Source: Isoalcanivorax indicus
GTDB lineage: Bacteria > Pseudomonadota > Gammaproteobacteria > Pseudomonadales > Alcanivoracaceae
Assembly (NCBI RefSeq): GCF_003259185.1
Contig: NZ_QGMP01000001.1
Location: 1,116,001-1,180,000, forward strand
DNA: 64,000 nt
Reading direction: 5' to 3'
Positions 7,284-14,949 of this stretch are shown here, piece after piece. The translations under genes and the position numbers were made by a program. The notes beneath the pieces were generated by a model. It did no database searches. It was given only the letters and a program-made list of their open reading frames with translations, and was not told the DNA's origin. Each line of letters starts with the position of its first letter. Within the stretch, counting starts at the first letter, position 1.

Positions 7284-9398
7284 ATGCACAGGTTTCTGCG
7301 AGGCAGCACGGCAGCGCTGGTCTTTGTCCTGGCCGGGTTCGGGCTGACGCCTGCGCTCGCCGCCCAGCAGCACGCCCTGCTGGTGGGGGTGTCGGAATAC
7401 CCGGAACTGGCCGCCTCCCTGTCGCTGGACGGCCCGCGCCAGGATATCCCGCGCCTGCGCAGCATGCTGTTGCAGCAGGGCTTCGACGACAAGCGCGTGC
7501 GCGTGCTGGCAGATGGCGTGGAAGGGGCACATGGCCTGCCCACCCTGGCCGCTATCACCGAGGCGGTAGAAGCACTGATCAAGACGGTGGACGCGGGCGA
7601 TCTGGTGTTCCTGCATTTTTCCGGCCATGGCACCCAATCCCCCACGGATGACCTGGAACGTGAGCCCGATGGCCTCGACGAGCTGTTTTTGCCCCGCGAT
7701 GTCAGCAACTGGAATTTCGAACAGAAATCGGTGCCCAACGCCCTGTATGACTATCAGGTGGGCGAGTGGCTGGACGCGCTGCGCGGCAAAGGCGCCCACG
7801 TCTGGATCGTCTTCGACAGCTGCCACGCCGGCACCATGACCCGCAGTGTCAGCGACCAGAGCGTGCGCATGCGCCAACTGACACCGGAAGCCCTGGGCAT
7901 TCCCGTCACCCGCACCCGCAGCGTGACACAGGCCGATGCCACACCCAGCTTTATGCGCCCCGCCGACGCCCCCGGCGATCTGATCGCGTTCTTTGCCTCG
8001 CAAAGCCACGAAACCACCCCGGAAATGCGCCTGCCACTGGGCGACCCGAACGGCGAATTCAACGGCCTGTTCAGCCACACCCTGGTGCGCATGCTCGGCC
8101 AGAACCCGAACGTCAGCTACCGCCAGCTCGCGCAATTGATTATGGCCGAGTACAACGCCCTGCCATGGCGCGCCAGCACGCCCCTGATCGTGGGCACCCA
8201 GATGGACCGCCGCGTGTTCCACCGCGACGGCGAACTGCCCGCCCGTTACACCGTGCGCCGGGACGGCGGCGACCTGATTATCGACGCCGGTCAACTGAAC
8301 GGCTTCGACACCGACGCCGTGGTCGGCCTCTACACCAGCCCCACCGCCGACACGCCCGTGGCGCGCACCACAGTGCGCAGCAGCTCCCTGGTCTCCAGCC
8401 GCGCCCCCCTGCCCGAAGATCTGGGCCGCGCCAGCGTCTGGGCCGCCCTTGAACGCCCCGCCCTGAATGTCAGCCACCGCGTGCGCTGGGCCACGCCGCC
8501 CCCCGACGTGTGGCGCAAGGCGCAGGAGGCGGCGGCGCAGTCCGATCTGCTCAAGCGCACCCTGAACTGGGTGGCACCGGGCGACGATGCCGACCTGCTC
8601 CTGCATGTCAGCGGCGGCCGCCTGTTCTTCATCAATCGCGACGACCGCCTGTCCTGCGACCTGCTCAAGGCGCTGTCCTTGCCCGCAGAAGCCGGCTGCG
8701 AGCAGGCGGACGACACGCGCCTGCGCAGCGTCGCTTTCGAGGGCAACCCGGAAGCGGCCCTGGCCGCCAACCTGCTTAATAACGGCCTGCAACGCTGGGT
8801 GCGCGCCGCCAACCTGCTACGCACCGCATCGGTACTGCAAGGTGGCAGTGGCGCCGCCACCGCACTGGAAACCCGCTTCGAATATCGCCGTGATGGCCGT
8901 GGCGACTGGCGCGCCTATGACCCCGCCGCGCCACTGGCCCTGTACGCCGGTGATGAAGTCCGCCTGAGCGTCACCAACACCGGCCGCACCGATGCCGACA
9001 TCAGCGTGCTGTTTGTCGATAACGCCCACGGCATCTATCAACTGTGGCCCGAGCCCGGCCAGGCCGGCCGCCTTGGCCCCGGCCAGCGCGCCCAGGCCCT
9101 GGCCCCCACCGAAGTCACCAGCGACACCGTTGGCGCCGAACAACTGCTGGTGCTGAACAACCCCACCAGCCGCGGCGGCCCGCCGGTCAACTACGCCTGG
9201 CTGGAACAATCGCCGATGGAATACAGCAGCCTGCGCCACGCCGACGCCGCCATCGCCACCCGCAGCGTCGGCGGCGCCGCCAGCCTGCTCGCCGAAGGCG
9301 TCGGCGACATGCCCCTGACCCGCGGCCTCGGTGCCTCACGCAATAGCACCCCCGAAGCCGGCGCCCACGTCATCCGCTGGGAAACCCGCGCGCGCTAA
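7284..9398 (+). CDS. Secreted caspase-family (peptidase C14) protein with DUF4384-like C-terminus
   Basis: A 704-residue protein. I chose ATG 7284 because GGGAG lies 7 bases upstream; ATG 7266 is a possible alternative. Residues 1-23 are a signal peptide (MHRFLRGSTAALVFVLAGFG). The caspase domain begins at HALLVGVSEY and contains the catalytic His115 in HFSGHGTQSP and Cys180 in WIVFDSCHAG, so the dyad is intact. The middle region has beta-rich segments. Near the C-terminus, GDEVRLSVTNTGRTDADISV with VDNAHGIYQLWPEPGQ matches the DUF4384 type that often follows bacterial caspases. It probably acts in the periplasm or on the surface. It is divergent from the CHASE2/FecR pair and followed by a lipoprotein gene with the same 5' element. 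Confidence 0.9.
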   Translation: MHRFLRGSTAALVFVLAGFGLTPALAAQQHALLVGVSEYPELAASLSLDGPRQDIPRLRSMLLQQGFDDKRVRVLADGVEGAHGLPTLAAITEAVEALIKTVDAGDLVFLHFSGHGTQSPTDDLEREPDGLDELFLPRDVSNWNFEQKSVPNALYDYQVGEWLDALRGKGAHVWIVFDSCHAGTMTRSVSDQSVRMRQLTPEALGIPVTRTRSVTQADATPSFMRPADAPGDLIAFFASQSHETTPEMRLPLGDPNGEFNGLFSHTLVRMLGQNPNVSYRQLAQLIMAEYNALPWRASTPLIVGTQMDRRVFHRDGELPARYTVRRDGGDLIIDAGQLNGFDTDAVVGLYTSPTADTPVARTTVRSSSLVSSRAPLPEDLGRASVWAALERPALNVSHRVRWATPPPDVWRKAQEAAAQSDLLKRTLNWVAPGDDADLLLHVSGGRLFFINRDDRLSCDLLKALSLPAEAGCEQADDTRLRSVAFEGNPEAALAANLLNNGLQRWVRAANLLRTASVLQGGSGAATALETRFEYRRDGRGDWRAYDPAAPLALYAGDEVRLSVTNTGRTDADISVLFVDNAHGIYQLWPEPGQAGRLGPGQRAQALAPTEVTSDTVGAEQLLVLNNPTSRGGPPVNYAWLEQSPMEYSSLRHADAAIATRSVGGAASLLAEGVGDMPLTRGLGASRNSTPEAGAHVIRWETRAR

Positions 9399-9454
9399 CC
9401 GCGTGGGGAAACCACAATATTTGCGCAATTGCGCCCATGCGCTGCGCCATCCCT

Positions 9455-9464
9455 GTCCCTCTCA
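9455..9464 (+). promoter_or_regulatory. Shared element copy 3, upstream of lipoprotein
   Basis: GTCCCTCTCA lies 61 bases before the lipoprotein ATG at 9526. It is followed by a small hairpin (GGGGCCT, 4-base loop, AGGCCCC) and then CACAGCAAGTG; ACAGCAAGTG also follows copy 1. These shared downstream words strengthen the idea of a common 5' control region. Confidence 0.4.
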
Positions 9465-9525
9465 ACGCGTAACCGGGGCCTGCCAAGGCCCCACAGCAAG
9501 TGTTTACGCACCGGGAGGATCACCC

Positions 9526-10581
9526 ATGCACCGTTTAATCCAGCGCGCCGGCATACTGCTCACCGTGCTCTTCACCGCAGTCGGCCTCACCGCCTGCGGC
9601 GGCAGCAGCGACAGCGGCAACAAGGCCCTACCGAGAGCCACCGATCTGCCCGTGATGCAAAGCAACGCCCAGGGCAACATGACCGTGCTCAACACCACCC
9701 AGGACACCCTGATCGTCAGCACCACCCCCAGCTTCCGCCGCGACAACGGCCGCGTCTGGCGCCTGGCCGGCACCTCCGCCACCGTCGACCTGCGCAGCCT
9801 CACCGGCCCCAATGACGTGATCCGCCTGCACGTGACCACCGCCAGCGCCTACCAGCAACTGCGCGACGGCACCCCCACCGCAGAACTGGAGATCATCAGC
9901 TCCCCGGTCTTTATTGCCCGCGAAGGCGGCACCTGGAACCCCTACGGCGCCCTGCGTGACAGCCCCCACGCCAAGACCGGCACGCTGGTGGTGTGCAACT
10001 ACACCGACGACGTGATCGGCATCACCATCGGCAGCTCAATGAACGCGCTGGAAGGCCTGGTTAACCGTGGCGCCTGCAACGTGCCCCTGCGCTTGCCCGC
10101 AGACGGCCTGATGACCGTGTATGCCCTGGAAATGCCTTCCCTCGCCGTGGTACGCCAGGCTGAAGTCGCCATCTTCGAAGGGCAGCGCAGCGAACTGATT
10201 ATCGGCGAACAACAACTGCCGCCCGCACAAGCCACCCTGACGCTGACCTCCAACACCCCCTGGCACGTCAACGTGCGCAACGCCCTGACCGGCCAGCCCT
10301 TGTACAACAGCGCCTGCAACAATTGCAGCACCGTGATGGCAGGCGGCAGCGGCAACTTCATCATCCCCGCCAATATCGAAGTGCAAATCGAAGTGACCAC
10401 CACCGACGGCGTACACCGCGTGCTGTCCCCCATCGTCGCCGTAGCCACCGACGGCCGCGTGGACCTGGTGCTGCGCCGCAACGAGCAGGGCGAGCCGGAA
10501 ATCATCGAAGCCCCGGCCCTCAACTACGGCATGTGTATGCCCGGTGACAGTTACTGGATCAATTACTACTACTGCGGATAG
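9526..10581 (+). CDS. Large hypothetical lipoprotein next to caspase
   Basis: A 351-residue protein from ATG 9526 with a GGGAGG ribosome site. It has a lipoprotein signal with lipobox LTAC, followed by GGSSDSG. The mature region is rich in beta strands and threonine (MTVLNTTQDTLIVSTTPSF, ATLTLTSNTPWHVNVRNALT), suggesting repeated Ig-like or other beta-sandwich domains. Cysteines occur in pairs (SACNNCST, GMCMPGDSYWINYYYCG), which may form disulfides. I do not recognise a family. It lies 127 bases after the caspase gene and shares the 10-base element, so it may be a caspase substrate, inhibitor or surface partner; this is inference. Confidence 0.7.
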   Translation: MHRLIQRAGILLTVLFTAVGLTACGGSSDSGNKALPRATDLPVMQSNAQGNMTVLNTTQDTLIVSTTPSFRRDNGRVWRLAGTSATVDLRSLTGPNDVIRLHVTTASAYQQLRDGTPTAELEIISSPVFIAREGGTWNPYGALRDSPHAKTGTLVVCNYTDDVIGITIGSSMNALEGLVNRGACNVPLRLPADGLMTVYALEMPSLAVVRQAEVAIFEGQRSELIIGEQQLPPAQATLTLTSNTPWHVNVRNALTGQPLYNSACNNCSTVMAGGSGNFIIPANIEVQIEVTTTDGVHRVLSPIVAVATDGRVDLVLRRNEQGEPEIIEAPALNYGMCMPGDSYWINYYYCG

Positions 10582-10612
10582 CACACGAACCCGCATGCCG
10601 AAGGCAGGCAGG

Positions 10613-10635
10613 GGCGGTCAGCCAGGCTGACCGCC
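10613..10635 (+). terminator. Strong hairpin after the lipoprotein gene
   Basis: GGCGGTCAGCC and GGCTGACCGCC are perfectly complementary with one central base, 32 bases past the lipoprotein stop. There is no long T run, so it is either a weak intrinsic terminator or an mRNA 3' stabiliser. Confidence 0.5.
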
Positions 10636-11052
10636 ACTGCTGCGTGGTACGGGGTTGCCATCATATTTCCGGCGGGGCAGTATCAGGGCAGGGTTACTGG
10701 CATGCCGGACAAGCGCCCACCAACAGAGGTGCCGCCGCCACGCTATCAATATGCTGAAAATCATGATGCTCGCCACGCAGGGGATGATGTGTGGGATGTC
10801 GGGTAGGGCGGTAGCGTGTTTGGGTGTCTGGTTTTGCCTATCAGTCTGAGACGCCAGCATGTCTCAAGGCCATCGCGGTTTGGACAATGTTATTGGATTG
10901 GGAAAAGAAGAAGTCACGCGAACAGGTTGTGCTCGATTGGCGCACCCTCTAACAAACTGATTTGTAAGAACTATTTTTTATTATATGAATAAATATATTG
11001 TGATAGGCCGCGTGCGTCGTTATTGGATATAGACGCCGGCGTCTTAATACCT
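10636..11052. other. Non-coding stretch left of the cassette array
   Basis: I see no convincing gene here. Short open frames lack ribosome sites and family features, and no remnant of an integron integrase is recognisable on either strand. Base composition changes about 10900-11000 from GC-rich to AT-rich, marking the edge of the cassette array. CTCTAAC at 10947 could be a degenerate outer core of the first attC or part of an attI site whose inner core is GTTAGGT at 11053. Confidence 0.5.
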
Positions 11053-11059
11053 GTTAGGT
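11053..11059 (+). repeat. First attC/attI core site GTTAGGT
   Basis: This inner core matches GTTRRRY and opens the first cassette; its AGGTGG also serves as ribosome site for the ankyrin gene at 11066. The partner core is unclear (CTCTAAC at 10947 would give a 113-base site), so this could be the remaining attI or a degenerate first attC. Confidence 0.5.
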
Positions 11060-11065
11060 GGCCCT

Positions 11066-11461
11066 ATGGCTAAGCGGTCCAAGCAGAGAATGACCCTTGA
11101 GGAAATTCTTCAGGCTACATCGGATTCTTTATTTCCGGCTGAACGTGGGAAGAGACTGGTTGCGGTTAATTCCACGGATGTGGATGGCGATACTCCCCTC
11201 CATGTCATGGCTGTGCGAGGCGATAGCTTCGCGTGCCAGGCTCTCGTTGACGCCGGGGCCGACGTCAACGCTATCGGAGACATGGGGCAAACCCCGCTTC
11301 ACGTGGCCATCTCTCGGGGTTACATTGAAATCGTTGAGTTGCTGCTGAGGGCGGGCGCTAGAACTGACATTCAGTCCGAGTTTGGCGAAACCCAGCTTGA
11401 GAAAGCAAAGAAGAAAGGTGGGGAAATTGCGCGGCTTGTAGCACGGGCCGAAGCCACCTAA
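11066..11461 (+). CDS. Ankyrin-repeat cassette protein
   Basis: A 131-residue protein with at least two ankyrin repeats: DVDGDTPLHVMAVRGDSFAC through ALVDAGADVNAI, and GQTPLHVAISRGYIEIVELL with LRAGARTDIQSEFGETQLEK. It has no signal peptide and would be a cytoplasmic protein-binding module. It fills the first cassette; its stop lies inside the following attC (outer core from 11456), a normal cassette arrangement. GC content is lower than in the flanking chromosome. Ankyrin proteins are frequent cassette cargo, but the partner is unknown. Confidence 0.8.
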   Translation: MAKRSKQRMTLEEILQATSDSLFPAERGKRLVAVNSTDVDGDTPLHVMAVRGDSFACQALVDAGADVNAIGDMGQTPLHVAISRGYIEIVELLLRAGARTDIQSEFGETQLEKAKKKGGEIARLVARAEAT

Positions 11462-11512
11462 CCAGAAAAGGCGCCCGGACGCCTTCGGCGCCGGTGCTTA
11501 CGGACGTTAGAC
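11456..11512 (+). repeat. attC site 1
   Basis: Outer core ACCTAAC (11456-11462) and inner core GTTAGAC (11506-11512) match consensus. The 43-base interior is palindromic (GGCGCCCGGACGCC facing GGCGCCGGTGC). Total length is 57 bases, the usual lower limit for attC. Confidence 0.85.
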
Positions 11513-11522
11513 GACGAGAAAA

Positions 11523-11909
11523 ATGGAAAATGACTCCGATCAAAATGTGAGACTTGTGAATGCACTCCTTTTGCTTACCGAGAAAGGTGAAGCTGTGTGG
11601 GTGAGGGATGCCGAAGAAGGGTTTATTGTTTGCTCTTTGAAAGAGGATATATTGCATTTCAGGATCCAATCCGGAGAGGATGAGTTTGTAAGTCCAGAGC
11701 ACGAAGAAGTGCTTGCGATCTCAAGCAGTTTCAGAGGGGTTGAGTATCTTTGGCTGCGAGAAACTGGGGGCTGGGATGGCTTGCTAAGCTTGCTATGCGG
11801 CGCGAAGCTAGATGCCGAGCGCTATTATAAGCTGGGTAAGTTGGCGCAGAATGCAAGCCGTGTTGCGATAGAGAGAATGGCAAGTGGTGCAAGATCGTCT
11901 AACAAGTAG
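11523..11909 (+). CDS. Hypothetical cassette protein
   Basis: A 128-residue soluble protein starting MENDSDQNVRLVNALLLLTE. Acidic and mixed alpha/beta in character (AVWVRDAEEGFIVCSLKEDI, then RIQSGEDEFVSPEHEEVLAI), with a basic C-terminal end (RVAIERMASGARSSNK). No known domain is recognised. It is the only gene of the second cassette; it starts 10 bases after the inner core of attC1 and ends within attC2. Codon use is AT-richer than the chromosome, consistent with acquisition as a cassette. Confidence 0.6.
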   Translation: MENDSDQNVRLVNALLLLTEKGEAVWVRDAEEGFIVCSLKEDILHFRIQSGEDEFVSPEHEEVLAISSSFRGVEYLWLRETGGWDGLLSLLCGAKLDAERYYKLGKLAQNASRVAIERMASGARSSNK

Positions 11910-11981
11910 CTCAATCATGTTCCGGCCCTCTCGGGCCTCCACCGGACACGCTTACGCGTGCCGCTTAGCTGGTCGTTAGGA
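11897..11981 (+). repeat. attC site 2
   Basis: Outer core GTCTAAC (11897-11903), inner core GTTAGGA (11975-11981; last base off consensus). The interior contains nested palindromes (CCGGCCCTCTCGGGCC and ACACGCTTACGCGTG). Total 85 bases. The AGGAG in the inner core also serves as ribosome site for the next gene. Confidence 0.85.
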
Positions 11982-11987
11982 GCGAGC

Positions 11988-12314
11988 GTGTTGAAGCATC
12001 CACTTTTTAGTGAGGCCATGGATGACAGGTTTAGCGCCTTCTTCCTGAGAGCTTCTAGATCTCCAGTATGGTTGGCCCTTGGAATTCTGGCTTTAGTTGC
12101 TATTTTGTGTTTTCTCTTTGTGCCACTTGAAAATGGTAGCTTTTTTGAAAAAGCACTAATGGGTTTTGGCGTAACAGGGATTCTATTTACTTGGCTGGCT
12201 GCCCAGGCGAGCGCATACCAAAGGAAGCGAACGCAATGGCTGGTTGCAGTCTTTTTGTTGTGGCCACTTTCTTACTGGTATCTATTGAGTGAAAAATATC
12301 GTGAAATCACCTAA
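11988..12314 (+). CDS. Small membrane cassette protein
   Basis: The GTG at 11988 lies five bases after AGGAG of the attC core; ATG 12018 (MDDRFSAFF) is an alternative. From the GTG it has 108 residues with two or three membrane helices: SPVWLALGILALVAILCFLF, a middle FGVTGILFTWLAAQASA, and WLVAVFLLWPLSYWYLLSE. The short tail EKYREIT is encoded up to the attC3 core. An inner-membrane protein of unknown function; such small membrane proteins are common cassette cargo. Confidence 0.6.
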   Translation: MLKHPLFSEAMDDRFSAFFLRASRSPVWLALGILALVAILCFLFVPLENGSFFEKALMGFGVTGILFTWLAAQASAYQRKRTQWLVAVFLLWPLSYWYLLSEKYREIT

Positions 12315-12383
12315 CAAGCAGCGCCAGTACGCGCCCACTGGGCGCCGGACGCACTTCGTGCGCCACTGCGCAGGTCGTTATGT
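12309..12383 (+). repeat. attC site 3
   Basis: Outer core ACCTAAC (12309-12315), inner core GTTATGT (12377-12383, one base off). The interior has GGGCGCCGGACGCAC with TTCG and GTGCGCC, a strong stem. Total 75 bases. Confidence 0.82.
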
Positions 12384-12396
12384 GGGTGAATACTGA

Positions 12397-12675
12397 ATGG
12401 TGCGGCGAATCATTATAGGGATATTTCTGGCTTCGTTATTGGCGGCCTTGCCGACCATGATTATGGGCTACGAATCTCAGGCCAAGTATATTGCTGCACC
12501 GGCTTTACTCTTGTCAGGTTGGGCCGCAGTTGGCCATTTGATTACTCTGGATGATGACGCATCCGGGGGATGGTCTAACCCAAAAGGTGCTAAATCAATT
12601 TGGCGAAGCTCTATGGTGGAGCTGAGCTTAAAGGTAATAGTTTTTGTGGTGGTCGGCATCATGTTTTATGCGTAA
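12397..12675 (+). CDS. Small membrane cassette protein
   Basis: A 92-residue protein with three hydrophobic segments: IIIGIFLASLLAALPTMIMG, YIAAPALLLSGWAAVGHLIT, and LSLKVIVFVVVGIMFYA at the C-terminus. A short polar loop (LDDDASGGWSNPKGAKSIW) lies between the second and third. It would be an inner-membrane protein. No family is recognised. It occupies its own cassette, 14 bases past attC3. Confidence 0.55.
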   Translation: MVRRIIIGIFLASLLAALPTMIMGYESQAKYIAAPALLLSGWAAVGHLITLDDDASGGWSNPKGAKSIWRSSMVELSLKVIVFVVVGIMFYA

Positions 12676-12677
12676 CC

Positions 12678-12773
12678 ACATAACCAATTGCTTAAGTACA
12701 CTCCGGGCCTGTCGGCCCTCCGTGGGACGCCAAAATCTTGCGCTTTTGTCGCCCCTTAGCAAAGGCGTTAGGC
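12678..12773 (+). repeat. attC site 4
   Basis: Outer core ACATAAC (12678-12684, one base off), inner core GTTAGGC (12767-12773, consensus). The interior holds a stem with CCGGGCCTGTCGGCCC and outer arms. Total 96 bases, the longest intact site here. Confidence 0.8.
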
Positions 12774-12787
12774 ATAAGAGGTGAGCA

Positions 12788-13327
12788 TTGAGGAATTTTG
12801 GGGTTGGCGCTGCGTGCTTCATCGCGTTCCATATCATGGGGGCGCTATTGTATGCGGCGTTGCTGGCTAGTGGCTTCTGGCTTGTTCAGGATCACATCGA
12901 TCCTGTAGAGAAGGCAGACTATCTTTCTGATCTCTTGTCCAATAACAATCTGTGGCTCCTATGCTTTGGGTTCAGTGCTGTAGTTAGTGCCGCTATATAT
13001 GGAGCAAAAGTCAACTCAGCAAGTCGATATGTGCCAACCGCTATATATGCTCTTATTGTAGGGCTTCGAATGGCGCTTGCAGTGGTAGATGAATTTTCCC
13101 ATGCTATTCTCGTTTTCATTTTAGTGGCATTGCTTTGTTTCTTCGCTTCCCAGATGGTCTGGGGGGCGAAAAGAAGAAGCGAGAAACACCCTTATGAAGA
13201 AGAGAATGCGCCTGCGGTATCTTTCCAGGAAAAAGTTAATCAGTTGCGAGCTAGGCAGCGAGAGGCTCGCCAGAAGGTGCCTAACAATTCGCTGAAGTCG
13301 GGGACGCCAGAAAACGGCGCCCCTTAG
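12788..13327 (+). CDS. Membrane cassette protein with attC-encoded tail
   Basis: A 179-residue protein; the TTG at 12788 has GAGGTGA six bases upstream, while an ATG at 12834 (MGALLYAALL) is an alternative. Four hydrophobic segments are visible (GAACFIAFHIMGALLYAALL, LWLLCFGFSAVVSAAIYG, PTAIYALIVGLRMALAVV, ILVFILVALLCFFAS), followed by a charged cytoplasmic tail. The last 17 residues are encoded inside attC5, so the cassette boundary shapes its C-terminus. It is an inner-membrane protein of unknown function. Confidence 0.6.
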   Translation: MRNFGVGAACFIAFHIMGALLYAALLASGFWLVQDHIDPVEKADYLSDLLSNNNLWLLCFGFSAVVSAAIYGAKVNSASRYVPTAIYALIVGLRMALAVVDEFSHAILVFILVALLCFFASQMVWGAKRRSEKHPYEEENAPAVSFQEKVNQLRARQREARQKVPNNSLKSGTPENGAP

Positions 13328-13340
13328 CTCTGCGTTAGCC
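13279..13340 (+). repeat. attC site 5
   Basis: Outer core GCCTAAC (13279-13285) and inner core GTTAGCC (13334-13340) both match consensus. The interior pairs GGGGACGCC with GGCGCCCC. Total 62 bases. Confidence 0.85.
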
Positions 13341-13379
13341 CGCGATCATTAAATAATTTGATATGCAAAGAGAGTGAGA

Positions 13380-14525
13380 ATGGAAAGTGAATCGCTAACT
13401 GACGCACTGGAAAAAATTGACCATATTGCAAAGCAAGCTGATAAATACGTAAGTGATCTGAAAGAGTCTCTTAAAGGAAAAAGGGTCACTGCTAAAGTTC
13501 AAGACCACATAAATACATTTGATGCTCGATATAATGATTATATAAAGGCGTTGGAGTCTGGGTCTGACTACGATCGAGTTACGAAGTCAGCTTCTCAGCT
13601 GGCCACGTATTTAACTGCAATAAGTAATGGCTTAAAGAATGGCTCATCTACGGATGAAAATCTAAAAAATCTTATAGGCAGTCTATCTAGCCTATCTAAA
13701 TCACTAAAGGAGTGCATTGAGGATCGGGAAGTAATATTTGCAGAGTCTGACCGTAAAGAGAGTGAGATAACGTCGAAGCGCAGCCCCGCAGATACTCAGG
13801 CCTTACGCAAAAATATAGAAATTCTGCAGGGTCAACTCCAAGATTCTGAAGATCGCCACGAGAAAAGACAATTAACTATATCTAAAAGGTTGGGTGACAT
13901 TGAATCTTCACTGGACACGATTGAAGAAAATATTCAGTCTCGACTAGAGGCTGTAGATTCACTCTATTCTAGTGCTAAAGAAGAGTTAGAGAAGAAGCAA
14001 AAAGGGGTAGACGACCTACTGGGAACTATTTCGGCGAGCGTTATTGCTGGAGACTATGACACCAGTGCAACATCAGAAAAGAAAATGGCAGATTGGCTCC
14101 GGGCGGGTTCTCTAGGTTGTATGGTTGTTATTGCGGTAGTCGTTGGCTTTTCTTTATATGAAACAACAACTGAAGGATTTAAATGGGAGAATTCACTCTT
14201 CCGATTGATTTTTACAATTCTTCTATCTGTTCCGGCCGCTTATTTGGCGCGTGAATCTGCAAAGCATCGGCAGCAACAGTATGCGCACTTACAAACATCG
14301 CTAGACTTGAAGGCTATCACTCCCTACCTGGCCTCATTACCAATGGAGGAACAGCATAGACTTAAATCAGAAATCGCTAATAGATTGTTTGCTCCCAAAA
14401 GCTATTCATCAAACGCTAGTGATGCGTACCCAGTGAATACCCAAGAAATACTTATGAGGTTGCTAGATAAATTGGAATTCAAATCCAGTAATGAGAGAGA
14501 AGTAAATGCCAGAAAAGATGGCTAA
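13380..14525 (+). CDS. Coiled-coil protein with two membrane helices (cassette)
   Basis: A 381-residue protein from ATG 13380. About residues 1-235 form long charged helices (KIDHIAKQADKYVSDLKESL, then IEILQGQLQDSEDRHEKRQL) predicted to be coiled coil. Two membrane helices follow (LGCMVVIAVVVGFSLYE and LFRLIFTILLSVPAAYLA), separated by a short loop. The C-terminal part (YLASLPMEEQHRLKSEIANR) is soluble. Long coiled coil plus a membrane helix pair recalls bacterial membrane-acting effectors, but no enzymatic motif is present. It is the largest gene of the array and strongly AT-rich. The last codon overlaps the outer core of attC6. Confidence 0.7.
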   Translation: MESESLTDALEKIDHIAKQADKYVSDLKESLKGKRVTAKVQDHINTFDARYNDYIKALESGSDYDRVTKSASQLATYLTAISNGLKNGSSTDENLKNLIGSLSSLSKSLKECIEDREVIFAESDRKESEITSKRSPADTQALRKNIEILQGQLQDSEDRHEKRQLTISKRLGDIESSLDTIEENIQSRLEAVDSLYSSAKEELEKKQKGVDDLLGTISASVIAGDYDTSATSEKKMADWLRAGSLGCMVVIAVVVGFSLYETTTEGFKWENSLFRLIFTILLSVPAAYLARESAKHRQQQYAHLQTSLDLKAITPYLASLPMEEQHRLKSEIANRLFAPKSYSSNASDAYPVNTQEILMRLLDKLEFKSSNEREVNARKDG

Positions 14526-14595
14526 CAAGGCAATTAACTTCGCGCCTGTGGCGCCGGACGCTCGTACCTCGCGCCGGTTATTGCAGGCGTTAGGG
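14520..14595 (+). repeat. attC site 6
   Basis: Outer core GGCTAAC (14520-14526), inner core GTTAGGG (14589-14595), each one base off consensus. The interior includes GCGCCGGACGCTCG and CGCGCC arms. Total 76 bases. It is closely similar to the IS-split site 7 and serves as a template for rebuilding it. Confidence 0.83.
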
Positions 14596-14615
14596 TTCTG
14601 AATTGAGGAGATACC

Positions 14616-14885
14616 ATGAGTGTTTACTGCGTTTCTTATGACTTGAATACCCCTGGCCAAAAATATAACGATCTACATGAGGAGCTTAAAAGCTCTCCAA
14701 GCTGGTGGCACTACTTGACGTCTACATGGCTCATATACACAAATGAGTCCTCTCAGCAGCTCTCTGACCGACTACGAGCTCATCTTGACGATAACGATAA
14801 CTTGATGGTTATACGAGTCACAGCTGACTATGCTGGCTTGTTGCCTGAGGAAGCATGGAAATGGATGAGAGAGCATATTCGCTGA
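14616..14885 (+). CDS. Small ferredoxin-fold-like protein (SinR/Cas2-like size class), cassette
   Basis: An 89-residue protein with a good GAGGAG ribosome site. It starts MSVYCVSYDLNTPGQKYNDL and continues ELKSSPSWWHYLTSTWLIYT and MVIRVTADYAGLLPEEAWKW. The N-terminal strand ending in YDLN, a helix, and a second strand pattern resemble small Cas2/VapD-like ferredoxin folds, and similar cassette proteins are often annotated SinR family. No CRISPR array or other cas gene is near, so a CRISPR role is unlikely. The stop is 8 bases before the outer core of attC7. Function unknown; the fold call is tentative. Confidence 0.6.
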   Translation: MSVYCVSYDLNTPGQKYNDLHEELKSSPSWWHYLTSTWLIYTNESSQQLSDRLRAHLDDNDNLMVIRVTADYAGLLPEEAWKWMREHIR

Positions 14886-14949
14886 CGATCAACCCTAACA
14901 ATGCCATTAAATTCGCTCCCTGCGGTCGCCGGACGCTCGTTCCTCGCGC

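Noticed and set aside
7215-8792. Long minus-strand open frame of 525 codons
   Set aside because: It is opposite the caspase gene, is Ala/Gly/His/Gln-rich without any motif, and has no ribosome site. It is a shadow of high-GC codon use.
10636-11052. Remnant of an integron integrase beside the array
   Set aside because: No tyrosine-recombinase motif could be found in any frame on either strand.
14616-14885. Cas2 as evidence of a CRISPR system
   Set aside because: No direct-repeat array, cas1 or effector gene is present; resemblance is only at fold level.
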